Assembly: GCA_051747405.1 (NCBI GenBank) | Contig: JBNJGC010000012.1 | Coordinates: forward strand, 1 to 26,024 | Source of the DNA: JAPHTQ01 sp051747405 | GTDB lineage: Bacteria > Pseudomonadota > Gammaproteobacteria > Thiohalomonadales > Thiohalomonadaceae | Direction: 5' to 3' | DNA length: 26,024 nucleotides | Part shown: piece by piece, positions 1 through 7,946 of the stretch | Layout of the letters: each line of letters starts with the position of its first letter | Position numbering within the stretch: the first letter of the stretch is position 1 | Position numbers and translations under genes: made by a program | Notes under the pieces: generated by a model | What the model was told of the DNA's origin: nothing | Databases searched by the model: none | Seen by the model: the letters and a program-made list of their open reading frames with translations, nothing else

Positions 1-227
1 TACGAGCGATCCCCGCCGGGGAGGCGCTGACCTACGCTGAGCTGGCCAGCCGCGTGGGCAGTTCGGCGCGGGCGGTGGCGGGGGCGTGCCGGGCCAACCC
101 CATGCCGCTGCTCATCCCCTGTCACCGGGTGGTGGCGGTGGATGGCCCCGGCGGGTATCTTGGCAGTACGGCGGGGCAAGCGCTGGCGATTAAGCGGTGG
201 TTATTGCGGCATGAAGGGTATCTCTGA
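1..227 (+). CDS. Methylated-DNA--protein-cysteine methyltransferase, C-terminal part (5' end outside window)
   Basis: The open frame begins before the window; the first complete codon is at position 3 and the TGA is at 225-227. The visible 74 residues form the C-terminal DNA-binding and active-site region of the Ogt/MGMT family: an AGEALTYAELA helix, an R-A-V-A-G-A recognition helix, then the active-site IPCHRVV whose cysteine accepts the alkyl group from O6-alkylguanine, and a final GGYLGS...KRWLLRHEG segment. Such proteins repair O6-methylguanine in one suicidal transfer. Whether this is a stand-alone Ogt or the tail of an Ada-type fusion cannot be seen here. The stop codon overlaps the xerD start by 17 bp, so the two genes are probably translationally coupled. 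Confidence 0.93.
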   Translation, partial: RAIPAGEALTYAELASRVGSSARAVAGACRANPMPLLIPCHRVVAVDGPGGYLGSTAGQALAIKRWLLRHEGYL

Positions 228-1116
228 GCAGGATCTGGCGCTGATCGAGCGCTTTGCCGATGCGCTGTGGCTCGAGCGTGGGTTGAGTGACAACACCCTC
301 AGCGCCTATCGCAGCGATCTGCAGCGGTTGGCTCAGTGGCTGCTCTCGCAGCAGCTGACCCTGCCTGGCGCGGACCGGGCGGATCTGTTGCGGTATCTGC
401 AGCAGCGGGTCGAGCAGGGGACCAGTAGCCGCACCAGTGCGCGCCTGCTCTCGAGTATCCGCCGCTTCTATCGCTACCTGCTGCGTGAACGGCTGATCGC
501 GGAAGACCCCAGCGCGCGGATCGACGCGCCGCGGCTGGGGCGTGCCCTGCCCAAATCCCTTACCGAGTCTGAGGTAGAGCGTCTGCTCTGTGCTCCCGAC
601 ATTAGCGAGCCGCTGGGGCTGCGCGATCGGGCGATGCTGGAGGTGCTCTATGCTAGCGGTCTGCGGGTCTCAGAGCTGGTGTCACTGCTGCTGCCCCAGA
701 TCAACCTGCAGCAGGGGCTGGTCAGGGTGGTGGGCAAGGGCAACAAGGAGCGACTGGTGCCGCTGGGCGAGGAGGCCCTCACTTGGCTGGAGCGCTATGT
801 CAGGGAGGGGCGGGGTGTGTTGCTGGGCGCGCGCCAGAGCGATGTGCTGTTTCCCAGCCGGCGCGGCAGCGCGATGAGTCGGCAGGCCTTTTGGCAACTG
901 ATTAAGCGCTATGCCATCAAGGCGGAGATCGACAAGCCGCTCTCGCCGCACACACTGCGCCACGCCTTCGCCACCCATCTGCTTAACCACGGTGCCGACC
1001 TGCGTGTGGTACAGTTACTACTTGGCCACAGCAGCCTCTCTACCACCCAGATCTATACCCATGTGGCACGCGAGAGGTTGAAGAGTCTGCACGCCGCGCA
1101 CCATCCGCGGGGATAG
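211..1116 (+). CDS. xerD: Site-specific tyrosine recombinase XerD
   Basis: This 301-residue protein has the usual XerD length. XerD acts with XerC at the dif site to resolve chromosome dimers at division. The N-terminal SAM-like core-binding domain spans about residues 5-95 and the catalytic domain about 115-295. All six catalytic residues can be placed: R152 in ASGLRVSEL, K176 in GKGNKER, H247 and R250 in SPHTLRHAFATHLL, H273 in LLGHSS and the nucleophile Y282 in TQIYTHV. XerD is preferred to XerC because of overall similarity to E. coli XerD and the length. The open frame extends to an ATG at 142, but the ATG at 211 gives the family N-terminus and overlaps the preceding stop. The downstream HD-GYP gene starts 4 bp after the stop, suggesting one operon. 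Confidence 0.93.
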   Translation: MKGISEQDLALIERFADALWLERGLSDNTLSAYRSDLQRLAQWLLSQQLTLPGADRADLLRYLQQRVEQGTSSRTSARLLSSIRRFYRYLLRERLIAEDPSARIDAPRLGRALPKSLTESEVERLLCAPDISEPLGLRDRAMLEVLYASGLRVSELVSLLLPQINLQQGLVRVVGKGNKERLVPLGEEALTWLERYVREGRGVLLGARQSDVLFPSRRGSAMSRQAFWQLIKRYAIKAEIDKPLSPHTLRHAFATHLLNHGADLRVVQLLLGHSSLSTTQIYTHVARERLKSLHAAHHPRG

Positions 1117-1120
1117 AGGT

Positions 1121-2383
1121 ATGAGTCAGAAAAAAGTCGATGTCGCCGATCTTACGCTCGGGATGTATGTGGTCGAGTTGGACCGTCCCTGGCTGGAGAC
1201 GCCGTTTCTGTTTCAGGGGTTTCCCATTCTCAGCCAGGAGGAGCTAAAGCAGCTGCGCAGCTGCTGCAACTACGTCTATGTGGATGAGCAGCAGAGTGTC
1301 ACCATTAAGCCCGAACACGCTGCGCAGTCGCCCCACGGCAGGCCGGTGAAGCGTTTCGGCACACGTCGACTCAATCTGCCGGGCCAGGAGCGCAGTGTGC
1401 CGCCCAACCGGCGCCGCTTCGAGCAGGTGCTGCCTCAGGCAAAGGCGGTCTATGAGCAGGCACACCGCTATATCAATGACATTTTCGAGGAGATCCGCAT
1501 CGGTCGGACCCTCAGTATCGATCAGGCGCGCAGCCTCACCGACGAGACTGTCGACAGTCTGATGGACAATGAAAATACCCTGGTCTGGTTGACCCTGCTC
1601 AAACGCAAGGATGAGTACACCAGTTTCCACAGTATCAATGTCTGTGTCCTCTCGGTGCTCTTTGGCCGCTACCTGGGGTTGAGCGAGGATGAGCTACGGG
1701 TGCTGGGCCTGGGGGCGTTACTGCACGATATCGGTAAGATGCGGGTGCCGTTGGCGATCCTCAATAAAAGCTCGCGCCTGAGCAGCGAGGAGATGGCACA
1801 GATGCAGCAACACCCGGCCCTGGGCGTGGAGATCCTGGCCGATAGTAGCGGTATCCCGCCCCAGGTGCGGGAGATCGTCCACTCTCACCACGAGCGTATC
1901 GACGGCAGCGGTTATCCGCGGGGGCTCGAGGGGGATGAGATCGGCCTCTATCCGATGCTGGTCTCCATTGCCGATGTCTACGACGCGATGACCAGCGATC
2001 GGGCCTATCATCTGCGTATCTCTCCCCATGAGGCGCTGAACGTGATGTATGGCTGGGCCTCGAGCCACTTCCCCGAGGAGCTGCTTGAGGCGTTTATCCG
2101 CTGCCTGGGGATCTACCCGGTGGGTAGCCTGGTGGAACTCAGCAGCGGCGAGGTGGGGGTTGTCTTGACGGTCAACCGCGAGAACCACCTGAGCCCGACC
2201 CTGCTGCTGGTGCTGGACCGGAACAAAGCGCCCTACGACTTGCCGAAGACGCTGAATCTGGAACTTCAGCAGAGGGCGGGCGTCAAACTGAGCATTACCA
2301 AAATACTGCCCTCGCACGCCTACGATCTGGATGTGCGCGAATTGGTGGCGCAAAACGGCTACGGCGCACTGCCCGCGGCGTAA
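1121..2383 (+). CDS. DUF3391 / HD-GYP domain cyclic-di-GMP phosphodiesterase
   Basis: A 420-residue cytoplasmic protein with no signal peptide or membrane segment. Residues 1-60 match DUF3391, which commonly precedes HD-GYP domains, and about 165-345 form the HD-GYP domain. Metal ligands and signature residues are present: H170, H202-D203 followed by K206, H231, H256-H257-E258, DGSGYP at 261-266 and D285 in ADVYDAMTSDRAY. Proteins of this family hydrolyse c-di-GMP to pGpG or GMP through a two- or three-metal centre. The GYP motif is intact, so activity is expected. The start is supported by an AGAGG-like ribosome site just upstream. A PilZ c-di-GMP receptor is encoded at 16592, but nothing ties the two directly. 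Confidence 0.93.
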   Translation: MSQKKVDVADLTLGMYVVELDRPWLETPFLFQGFPILSQEELKQLRSCCNYVYVDEQQSVTIKPEHAAQSPHGRPVKRFGTRRLNLPGQERSVPPNRRRFEQVLPQAKAVYEQAHRYINDIFEEIRIGRTLSIDQARSLTDETVDSLMDNENTLVWLTLLKRKDEYTSFHSINVCVLSVLFGRYLGLSEDELRVLGLGALLHDIGKMRVPLAILNKSSRLSSEEMAQMQQHPALGVEILADSSGIPPQVREIVHSHHERIDGSGYPRGLEGDEIGLYPMLVSIADVYDAMTSDRAYHLRISPHEALNVMYGWASSHFPEELLEAFIRCLGIYPVGSLVELSSGEVGVVLTVNRENHLSPTLLLVLDRNKAPYDLPKTLNLELQQRAGVKLSITKILPSHAYDLDVRELVAQNGYGALPAA

Positions 2384-2437
2384 GCGGACCGTGCCACCTG
2401 GCAAAAACGTTTCTCTTATGACATACAGGAAGATCGC

Positions 2438-3175
2438 ATGCTACGAACCAAACTGATCCCGAGCCTTTTTCTTGCGGCAGTGACCGCACTACCGGTCCAG
2501 GCGGCCGACGTGCAGCTGCCGGGTGAGCTCAAGAAGACCCTGCAGGGGGTCTTCGGCGGCCAGCCCGACCGCGTCGTCGAGGCCCCGGTGGAGGGGCTGC
2601 TGGAGGTGACCTACGACACCAATATCTTCTATGTGAGCCGTGACGGTCGCCACCTCATCAACGGTGAGATGTTCGATCTTTCCACCCGCACCAACCTGAC
2701 CGAGCAGCGCCTCTCCGGTGCGCGGCTCAAGGCGATGGATCAGATGGATGAGGCGTCGATGATCGTCTACCCCGCCAAGGGGGAGGAGCAGCACACGATC
2801 ACCGTCTTTACCGATATCGACTGCGGCTACTGCCGCAAGCTGCACCAGGGGATGGATGAGATGAATGAGCTGGGTATCACCGTGCGCTATCTGGCCTATC
2901 CGCGCGCAGGGGTCGGCTCTCCCTCCTACGACAAGGCAGTGAAGGTCTGGTGTGCCGAGGATCGCAATAAGGCGATGGACCTGGCCAAGGCCCAGCAGGC
3001 GGTGAAGGGGCAGAGCTGTGCCGATAACCCGGTGCGGGCGCAGATGCGCTTAGGCGAGAAGGTGGGGGTGACCGGCACACCGGCCATCGTCCTCAGCGAC
3101 GGTAAGCTAATGCCGGGCTACGCGCCGCCGGAGAAGCTCGCCGCCCTGCTGGAGAAGCAGGCTTCGGCACAGTAG
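2438..3175 (+). CDS. dsbC: Periplasmic thiol:disulfide isomerase DsbC
   Basis: The 245-residue product starts with a Sec signal peptide (about residues 1-22, ending VQA before ADVQLP). An N-terminal dimerisation domain (about 23-85) and a thioredoxin-fold catalytic domain (about 115-240) follow. The active site is C129-G-Y-C132 in FTDIDCGYCRKLH, and the cis-proline loop is T214-P215. C172 and C194 match the structural disulfide pair of DsbC. The protein isomerises wrong disulfides in the periplasm and is kept reduced by DsbD, which is not in this window. A ribosome site AGGAAG precedes the ATG. The stop lies 15 bp from the stop of the convergent cnoX. Confidence 0.95.
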   Translation: MLRTKLIPSLFLAAVTALPVQAADVQLPGELKKTLQGVFGGQPDRVVEAPVEGLLEVTYDTNIFYVSRDGRHLINGEMFDLSTRTNLTEQRLSGARLKAMDQMDEASMIVYPAKGEEQHTITVFTDIDCGYCRKLHQGMDEMNELGITVRYLAYPRAGVGSPSYDKAVKVWCAEDRNKAMDLAKAQQAVKGQSCADNPVRAQMRLGEKVGVTGTPAIVLSDGKLMPGYAPPEKLAALLEKQASAQ

Positions 3176-3190
3176 CGGTTTCCCGGGCGC

Positions 3191-4054
3191 CTAGTGGAGA
3201 ATATTGAACATCTGACGGCGATAGCGGGCCACCCGTTCATCGTCCGGCCCCAACTGCTCGAAGAGCATCAACATCCCCTTTCGCGCCGCTTCGTCGCCGT
3301 AGCTGCGATCCCGTCGCAGTAGCTCCAGCAGTGCCTCCAGGGCGCCTTCCACATCCCCCTGCTCGTTCAGCCGCAGCGCCAACTGGTGGCGTGCCTGGCT
3401 GTCGTCCGGGTTCTGCTGCAGGCGTTGGCGCAGGGTGTCGCTGTCCGGGGCGTCGCTGATCGCCCGTTTGAGCGTAAGGTCGGCTTGCAGGACCTGGATC
3501 GCCTCCTCCTGCTGGATGTTAGCCGGCAGGGACTGGAGCAGGCTGTCGGCCTCCTCCAGCTCTCCCATGGTGATCAGCATCTCCAGCTCCTGCTCAAGCA
3601 GCCGCCGGTTTTCGGGTTCTGCCTGTCGCAGCTGACGAAGTTGCTCCAGTGCCGCCTGCTGCTGGCCGTCGGTGAAGCGCTGCAGGATCTCGGCTAGCAG
3701 CCGATCCGACTCGCGCTCGATGTGGCGTTCGATCACCTCACGCAGTTGTGACTCAGGTAGCGCCCCGGTGAACTGCTCCTGCTCCTGACCGTGGCGGAAG
3801 ACCTTCACCGTGGGCACACTGCGTACACCGAACTGCATGGCCAGCTCCTGCTGTTCGTCGATGTTGGCCTTGGCCAGCAGGAACTTACCGCCGTACTCCC
3901 CGGCGAGTTTCTCCAGCAGCGGCATCAGACTCTGGCAGGGGCCGCACCAGGGGGCCCAGAAGTCCACCAGTACCGGCACGTGGGCTGAGTTGTCGAGGAC
4001 AGCGTGCTGGAAGTTCTCATCGGTGACATCAAAGGTATAGGTTTCGCTGTTCAT
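3191..4054 (-). CDS. cnoX: Chaperedoxin CnoX (thioredoxin domain plus TPR), YbbN family
   Basis: A 287-residue protein with an N-terminal thioredoxin domain (about 8-108) and a C-terminal alpha-helical TPR region (about 115-285), the YbbN/CnoX architecture. CnoX binds unfolding proteins during oxidative (hypochlorous acid) stress and hands them to GroEL or DnaK. The thioredoxin motif WCGPC is complete (C37, C40) with cis-Pro81, whereas E. coli CnoX lacks the first cysteine. Thiol reductase activity is therefore possible here, as known for some other bacterial CnoX. The ATG at 4054 is preferred to an in-frame TTG at 4075, because the ATG gives the family N-terminus and GGAG/AGAGAC lies upstream of it. 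The gene follows the AddA-like gene after 50 bp on the same strand. Confidence 0.92.
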   Translation of the reverse strand: MNSETYTFDVTDENFQHAVLDNSAHVPVLVDFWAPWCGPCQSLMPLLEKLAGEYGGKFLLAKANIDEQQELAMQFGVRSVPTVKVFRHGQEQEQFTGALPESQLREVIERHIERESDRLLAEILQRFTDGQQQAALEQLRQLRQAEPENRRLLEQELEMLITMGELEEADSLLQSLPANIQQEEAIQVLQADLTLKRAISDAPDSDTLRQRLQQNPDDSQARHQLALRLNEQGDVEGALEALLELLRRDRSYGDEAARKGMLMLFEQLGPDDERVARYRRQMFNILH

Positions 4055-4104
4055 GTTGTCTCTGTTTACTCCCAATGACAGTCAGTTGAGGCTCCGGGGT
4101 GCCT

Positions 4105-7100
4105 TCAATCCTTCAACTCGTAGAGAATCTGCGGCGCGGTAAACAGCACAAAGCGGCGGACCTGCCGTTGTGGCCAGAGCCGGGCCACGCCGCGGGCGTA
4201 ATCATCCATCTGTTGGCGGTAGCCCTCGCCAAGTTCGGTGGCGTTGGTGCTGTCGGCGTAGTGGTGGCTTTTATAGTCCACCACCCAGACCGCATCCGGG
4301 TAGAGCAGGAGGCGATCGATCACCCCGTGAACCGTTCGCTCTTGGTGTTGATAGATTATGGGGACTTCGTTGAGGCTTTCTACCCCTCTCTCCGGGGCAA
4401 AAACCGTCGCCAGTTCCGGCTGCCGTACAAGCTGTCGACACTCGCTGAGCCAGCGGCGGTATACCGCCCCCTCCGGCTCCAGATCGAACTCGGCGGCGAT
4501 ACGCGTGTGTAGCCGCTGAAGGTCGGCGTGGGGGCGGGTCATCTCCTCAAGCAGCCGATGGATGACCAAGCCACGCAGACGTCCATCTTCGTCACCCTCG
4601 GCGCCTGAGCGGGTGCTGCCGCCGTGGCGGCTGGGGGCGATCTCGAGCTGTGGCGGTTCGAGCCGCAGCGCTCGCGAGAGGGCCGGGTCCGGCGTCTGCT
4701 CGGGGGGCGGCGGGGCATCGGGCCTGGACAGTGGGGCGGGCGGGGTGCCGGTCTCGAGTGTGCAGGCCTCCCCGGCGTCGCACGCATCGAGCGGATCGAG
4801 GGCTTGGCGCAGCAGACCGTACCAGCCCACCGCCTCACCTCGGCGCGGCTTGACGCCGCTGATGTAGAGCAGCTGGCGGGCACGGGTCAGGGCGACGTAG
4901 AGCAGGTTGGCCGACTCGCGCTCCTGCTCTCGGCTCTCCTCATCCAGCAGCTGACGCACCGCCGCGGGCTGCTGCTGTGCCTTGCCCACCAGGAGAAAAC
5001 GCTCCGGTCGAGGAGCCTCGGGCGGCCAGTTCACCAAGGCGCGGTAGGCCTTGTCGGGGGAGTCGCCGACGGCGCTGTCGGCAAGAAACACCACCGGCGC
5101 TTCCAACCCCTTGGCGGCGTGGATGGTGAGGATACGCACTCGCTCGCTACTGCCCGCCGCCGGTGCCTCATCCGGGGCCTCGTCGCTGTCGTCGCGCAGA
5201 CTGGCGAGGCGGGCCAGAAAGTGGCCCAGGCTGGGGTAGCGTCCGCTGTCGACCTCCAGGGCCAGCTCCAGAAAGCGGGTCAGGTTGGCCACGGCGCGAC
5301 CCGCCAGATGGGGCGGAAAGGCGGCGCGGTAGCGCTCAAGGACATTACCCTCGCAGAAGATGCGATCCAGCAGATCGTGGATCGGTATTTTGCCGGCCAA
5401 CTGGTGCCACCGCGCCAGGGTAGTGGCCGCCTCTGCCAGCGGCTCACCGGGGGCGGCGGTCTCGGCCAGAGCCTGGAGCCGCTGGTACCAGCCCCCCCTG
5501 CCGTTGGCGGCCAGGCGGGTGAGATCGCTGTCGCTGCAACTGAACAGTGGGCTGCGCAGCACCGTCGCCAGGGAGAGGTTGTTGTAAGGGGTGAACAGCA
5601 GCTCGAGCAGGGCGACCATATCGCTCACCTCCAGGCTGTTGAGCAGTGTGCCCCGTTCGGCGCCGAGGTAGGGGATGCCGCGCTGGCGCAGCGCCTCCTC
5701 GTAGTAGCCGGTGTGGCTGCGTTTGCGCACCAGGATCATGATATCGCCGTAGCCCACCGGATGCGCCTTCTCCCCCTCACCGAGGGTCGTGCCGGAGTGG
5801 ATCAGCGTTTCGATGGCCGCGGCGATCTGCGCCCCTTCACGCTCATAGGCGTCGTCTCCCTGCTCGGGGCGCGGTTGTTGTAGCGGATCACGCAGAGCGC
5901 TCGCCGGGCTCTGCTCCTCCCCCTGTTCGTGGTGGAGGATCAGTGGCAGCACAGTGACGCGGCCCCAGAGGTTGCCCAGGTTGGTGTCGTGGCGAGTGAA
6001 ATCCCGCAACACGCCCGCTTGTGGGCCGTGCTGGTCGAACACCCGGTTGACGCACTGCATGATCGTCGGCGCCGAGCGCCAGGAGGTGTGCAGCGGGAAG
6101 GTCTCGGCGGCGAGGTGATCGGCGAGCCAGTGGTGGGCGGCCTGGAACAGGCGTGGTTCGGCGCGTCGGAACCGGTAGATGGACTGTTTGGCGTCCCCCA
6201 CCAAAAAGACGCTGCGCAGCTGCTCGCTCTGGCCGGCGGCCATCTCCTGCAGCAGCGGTAGCAACAGCCGCCATTGGGTCGGGTTGGTGTCCTGGAACTC
6301 GTCCACCAACAGGTGGTCGATGCGCTGATCGAGCTTGTACTGCACCCACAGGGCGTTGTCGGCGTGGCTCAGCAGGCGGTAGGCGCGCCACTCCAGATCG
6401 GTAAAGTCGAGTACGCGCCGCTCCTGTTTGAGTTGCTGGTAGTGGTGCAGCAGCCGCACACCGGCCAGGTACCAGGCGTCGGCGGCCTGGACCGCCTCCA
6501 GGGCGAGCAGGCGATCCAGCGTCTCCAGCACCGCCTCGCCAAGGGCTTGGTGGAGTTGCAGAAAACGCGCCTCGCCCTCGGGGCCCATCTTCTTCTCCTG
6601 GGTCTTGGAGGCCTTGCGCACACGAAGCTCGTCTTTTTGTGTCAAAAAGGCCTCGCGGCAGGCGCTGAACCGTTCGCCCGGTTCGAGTTCGTGGTTGCGT
6701 GCGGTGGCCAGCGCCTCTGCCGCCTGGAGGTTGCTCTTGATCGGGTGGCGCATGAGCAGTTCGGTAAATTCGGCCAATTGCTGCATACGCTCTGTACTGA
6801 ACAGCGCCGCGCGAGGGTCATCCCGCTCGCTGACGCCCAGCTGCTGTCGCAGCGCTTGGCGGGCGAACTCGAGTGGTTGTGGCGCCGCCTCGGTGTAGGC
6901 CCACCAGTCACCCCGGTGGCTGAGGAAGGTGCCCAGGGCGCGCTGTAGCCCATCCAGTCCGCCGCAGTAGTCGAGCAGTCGGTGCAGAGCTCCGGCCAGT
7001 TCACCGTCGGGTGCGGCGCTGGCCTCGGCGACCAGCAGATCTCGCGCCGCCTGCACCAGTTCGGCGCTGCTCTCGAGCAGCTCGAACCCCGGAGGTACGT

Positions 7101-7491
7101 CGGCCTCAAGGGGAAAACGCAGCAGGATCTCCTGGCAGAAGGCGTGAAAGGTGGTGGTGCGGACCGTAAAGCGGCTGCGTAGCAGCGTCTCATAGAGGGA
7201 GCGGGCACGTTCGGCCACCTGCGGGGTGACCTCCACCCCCATCTCACGCAGGCGTTGATTCAGCTCGTCCGCCTCGGCCGAGGCCAGGGCAAAAAGCCGT
7301 TCGCCCAGGCGACTCTGCATCTCCGCAGCCGCCTTGCGGGTGAAGGTGATGGCCAGGATCGCCTCCGGGCGGGCACCCGCCAGCAGCAGGCGCACCAGGC
7401 GATTGATTAGCATGTAGGTTTTGCCGGTGCCGGCCGAGGCCATGACGGTGGCGTTGATGTGGGGGGTGCTGGGGCTGGGTTGTCTGCTCAT
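4105..7491 (-). CDS. AddA/RecB-like UvrD-family helicase with C-terminal nuclease domain
   Basis: This 1128-residue protein is a superfamily 1A helicase-nuclease for double-strand-break end processing. Helicase motifs in order are Walker A ASAGTGKT at 18-25, AITFTRKAA at 47-55, DEFQDT at 397-402, GDAKQSIYRFR at 432-442, TIHAAKGLE at 789-797 and LYVALTRAR at 864-872. A RecB-type PD-(D/E)XK nuclease domain follows (about 970-1128), with H978, E1042, D1059 in GVIDR, D1072 and K1074 in VVDYKS, and a YRQQMDDY segment around 1091. Layout and length are closer to AddA than to RecB. Its probable partner is the AddB-like gene at 7947-10907 on the same strand, but 455 bp with an RNA gene on the other strand separates them. 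No good ribosome site precedes the ATG at 7491. A minus-strand TTGACA at 7574-7579 could be part of its promoter. Confidence 0.9.
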   Translation of the reverse strand: MSRQPSPSTPHINATVMASAGTGKTYMLINRLVRLLLAGARPEAILAITFTRKAAAEMQSRLGERLFALASAEADELNQRLREMGVEVTPQVAERARSLYETLLRSRFTVRTTTFHAFCQEILLRFPLEADVPPGFELLESSAELVQAARDLLVAEASAAPDGELAGALHRLLDYCGGLDGLQRALGTFLSHRGDWWAYTEAAPQPLEFARQALRQQLGVSERDDPRAALFSTERMQQLAEFTELLMRHPIKSNLQAAEALATARNHELEPGERFSACREAFLTQKDELRVRKASKTQEKKMGPEGEARFLQLHQALGEAVLETLDRLLALEAVQAADAWYLAGVRLLHHYQQLKQERRVLDFTDLEWRAYRLLSHADNALWVQYKLDQRIDHLLVDEFQDTNPTQWRLLLPLLQEMAAGQSEQLRSVFLVGDAKQSIYRFRRAEPRLFQAAHHWLADHLAAETFPLHTSWRSAPTIMQCVNRVFDQHGPQAGVLRDFTRHDTNLGNLWGRVTVLPLILHHEQGEEQSPASALRDPLQQPRPEQGDDAYEREGAQIAAAIETLIHSGTTLGEGEKAHPVGYGDIMILVRKRSHTGYYEEALRQRGIPYLGAERGTLLNSLEVSDMVALLELLFTPYNNLSLATVLRSPLFSCSDSDLTRLAANGRGGWYQRLQALAETAAPGEPLAEAATTLARWHQLAGKIPIHDLLDRIFCEGNVLERYRAAFPPHLAGRAVANLTRFLELALEVDSGRYPSLGHFLARLASLRDDSDEAPDEAPAAGSSERVRILTIHAAKGLEAPVVFLADSAVGDSPDKAYRALVNWPPEAPRPERFLLVGKAQQQPAAVRQLLDEESREQERESANLLYVALTRARQLLYISGVKPRRGEAVGWYGLLRQALDPLDACDAGEACTLETGTPPAPLSRPDAPPPPEQTPDPALSRALRLEPPQLEIAPSRHGGSTRSGAEGDEDGRLRGLVIHRLLEEMTRPHADLQRLHTRIAAEFDLEPEGAVYRRWLSECRQLVRQPELATVFAPERGVESLNEVPIIYQHQERTVHGVIDRLLLYPDAVWVVDYKSHHYADSTNATELGEGYRQQMDDYARGVARLWPQRQVRRFVLFTAPQILYELKD

Positions 7492-7538
7492 CGAAAAATC
7501 ATACTGCTACCGGGGGCGGCGGTAAACCGGGATTTGCG

Positions 7539-7578
7539 TGTAGGAAAATCCTGATCAGTTTGTAGGACAAAGCTGTCA
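7539..7578 (+). promoter_or_regulatory. Two tandem GacA/UvrY-box-like elements upstream of the CsrA-binding RNA
   Basis: Two copies of TGTAGG-N6-CTN4 start at 7539 and 7561, exactly 22 bp (about two helical turns) apart. The known GacA/UvrY upstream activating site is close to TGTAAG-N6-CTTACA. The second copy, TGTAGG-N6-CTGTCA, matches 9 of 12 positions; the first, TGTAGG-N6-CTGATC, matches fewer. They lie roughly 170-190 bp before the inferred RNA start. Upstream sites at some distance are known for rsm RNA genes of Pseudomonas. The second copy overlaps a minus-strand TTGACA that could serve the AddA-like gene, so the assignment is tentative. Confidence 0.35.
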
Positions 7579-7727
7579 AAGCGTGTCGTCGAAAGACTGT
7601 GTCTTTATGGGGTGATTGGGTTTAATGTGTTGTATTAACAGGAATTTGTCGATCTTCGTCGTGGCGACTACAGGGTTTCCTACGCGCCGGGCCCGGTTGC
7701 CGCATCGTGTAGGTTTGTTAAGCTTCT

Positions 7728-7927
7728 TCTCAACAGGGAGTTGCACAACGGATGTTACAGGGATTCGGCGTCGCTGGAGGCGGCGTGACACGGAAGTGAT
7801 AAGGAACAACAACCAATGACGGGAGAGGGCTTCCCTGTGAGGGACGTGGCGATCAGGGAGATCGTCGATGGCAGGATGCCAGGAGGGATAGAATCAAGCG
7901 GCGCGGTGAAAACCGGGCCGCTTTTTT
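7728..7927 (+). ncRNA. Putative CsrB/RsmY/RsmZ-type CsrA-sequestering small RNA
   Basis: The strand between the AddB-like and AddA-like genes has 12 GGA triplets between 7735 and 7888 but only one TCC. Five sit in loops of perfect small hairpins: CAAC-AGGGA-GTTG (7731-7743), AAC-GGAT-GTT (7747-7756), CAC-GGAA-GTG (7789-7798), CGATC-AGGGA-GATCG (7850-7864) and TGGC-AGGAT-GCCA (7869-7881). ACGGATGT at 7749 resembles the high-affinity CsrA consensus, and linker GGAs occur at 7803 and 7822. An intrinsic terminator ends the unit at 7927. Titration of CsrA (csrA is at 25412) is the known role of such RNAs. The 5' end is inferred: TTGCCG (7697) and TAAGCT (7719), 16 nt apart, form only a weak promoter, as expected if an activator is needed. 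No convincing ORF is present. Confidence 0.75.
7898..7927 (+). terminator. Rho-independent terminator of the CsrA-binding RNA
   Basis: GCGGCGCGGT and ACCGGGCCGC form a 10-bp stem with one mismatch and a GAAA tetraloop, followed by six T. It works only in the rightward direction, because the minus strand lacks a comparable T run. Both flanking protein genes read leftward, so it must serve a non-coding transcript. It ends 20 bp before the stop codon of the convergent AddB-like gene. Confidence 0.9.
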
Positions 7928-7946
7928 ATTGGTGCGGGGTAATTGC

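Noticed and set aside
142..210. Extended N-terminus of XerD from the ATG at 142
   Set aside because: The 23 extra residues overlap the alkyltransferase coding region in another frame and do not belong to XerD; the ATG at 211 gives the normal length.
4624..5883. 419-residue open frame on the + strand
   Set aside because: It lies entirely antisense to the AddA-like gene, which carries all helicase motifs. It has no recognisable domain, and long antisense frames are expected in GC-rich genes.
7616..7819. 67-residue open frame on the + strand in the long intergenic region
   Set aside because: There is no ribosome site, the translation is Arg-rich without pattern, and it runs across the hairpins of the inferred RNA. 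An RNA gene explains the region better.
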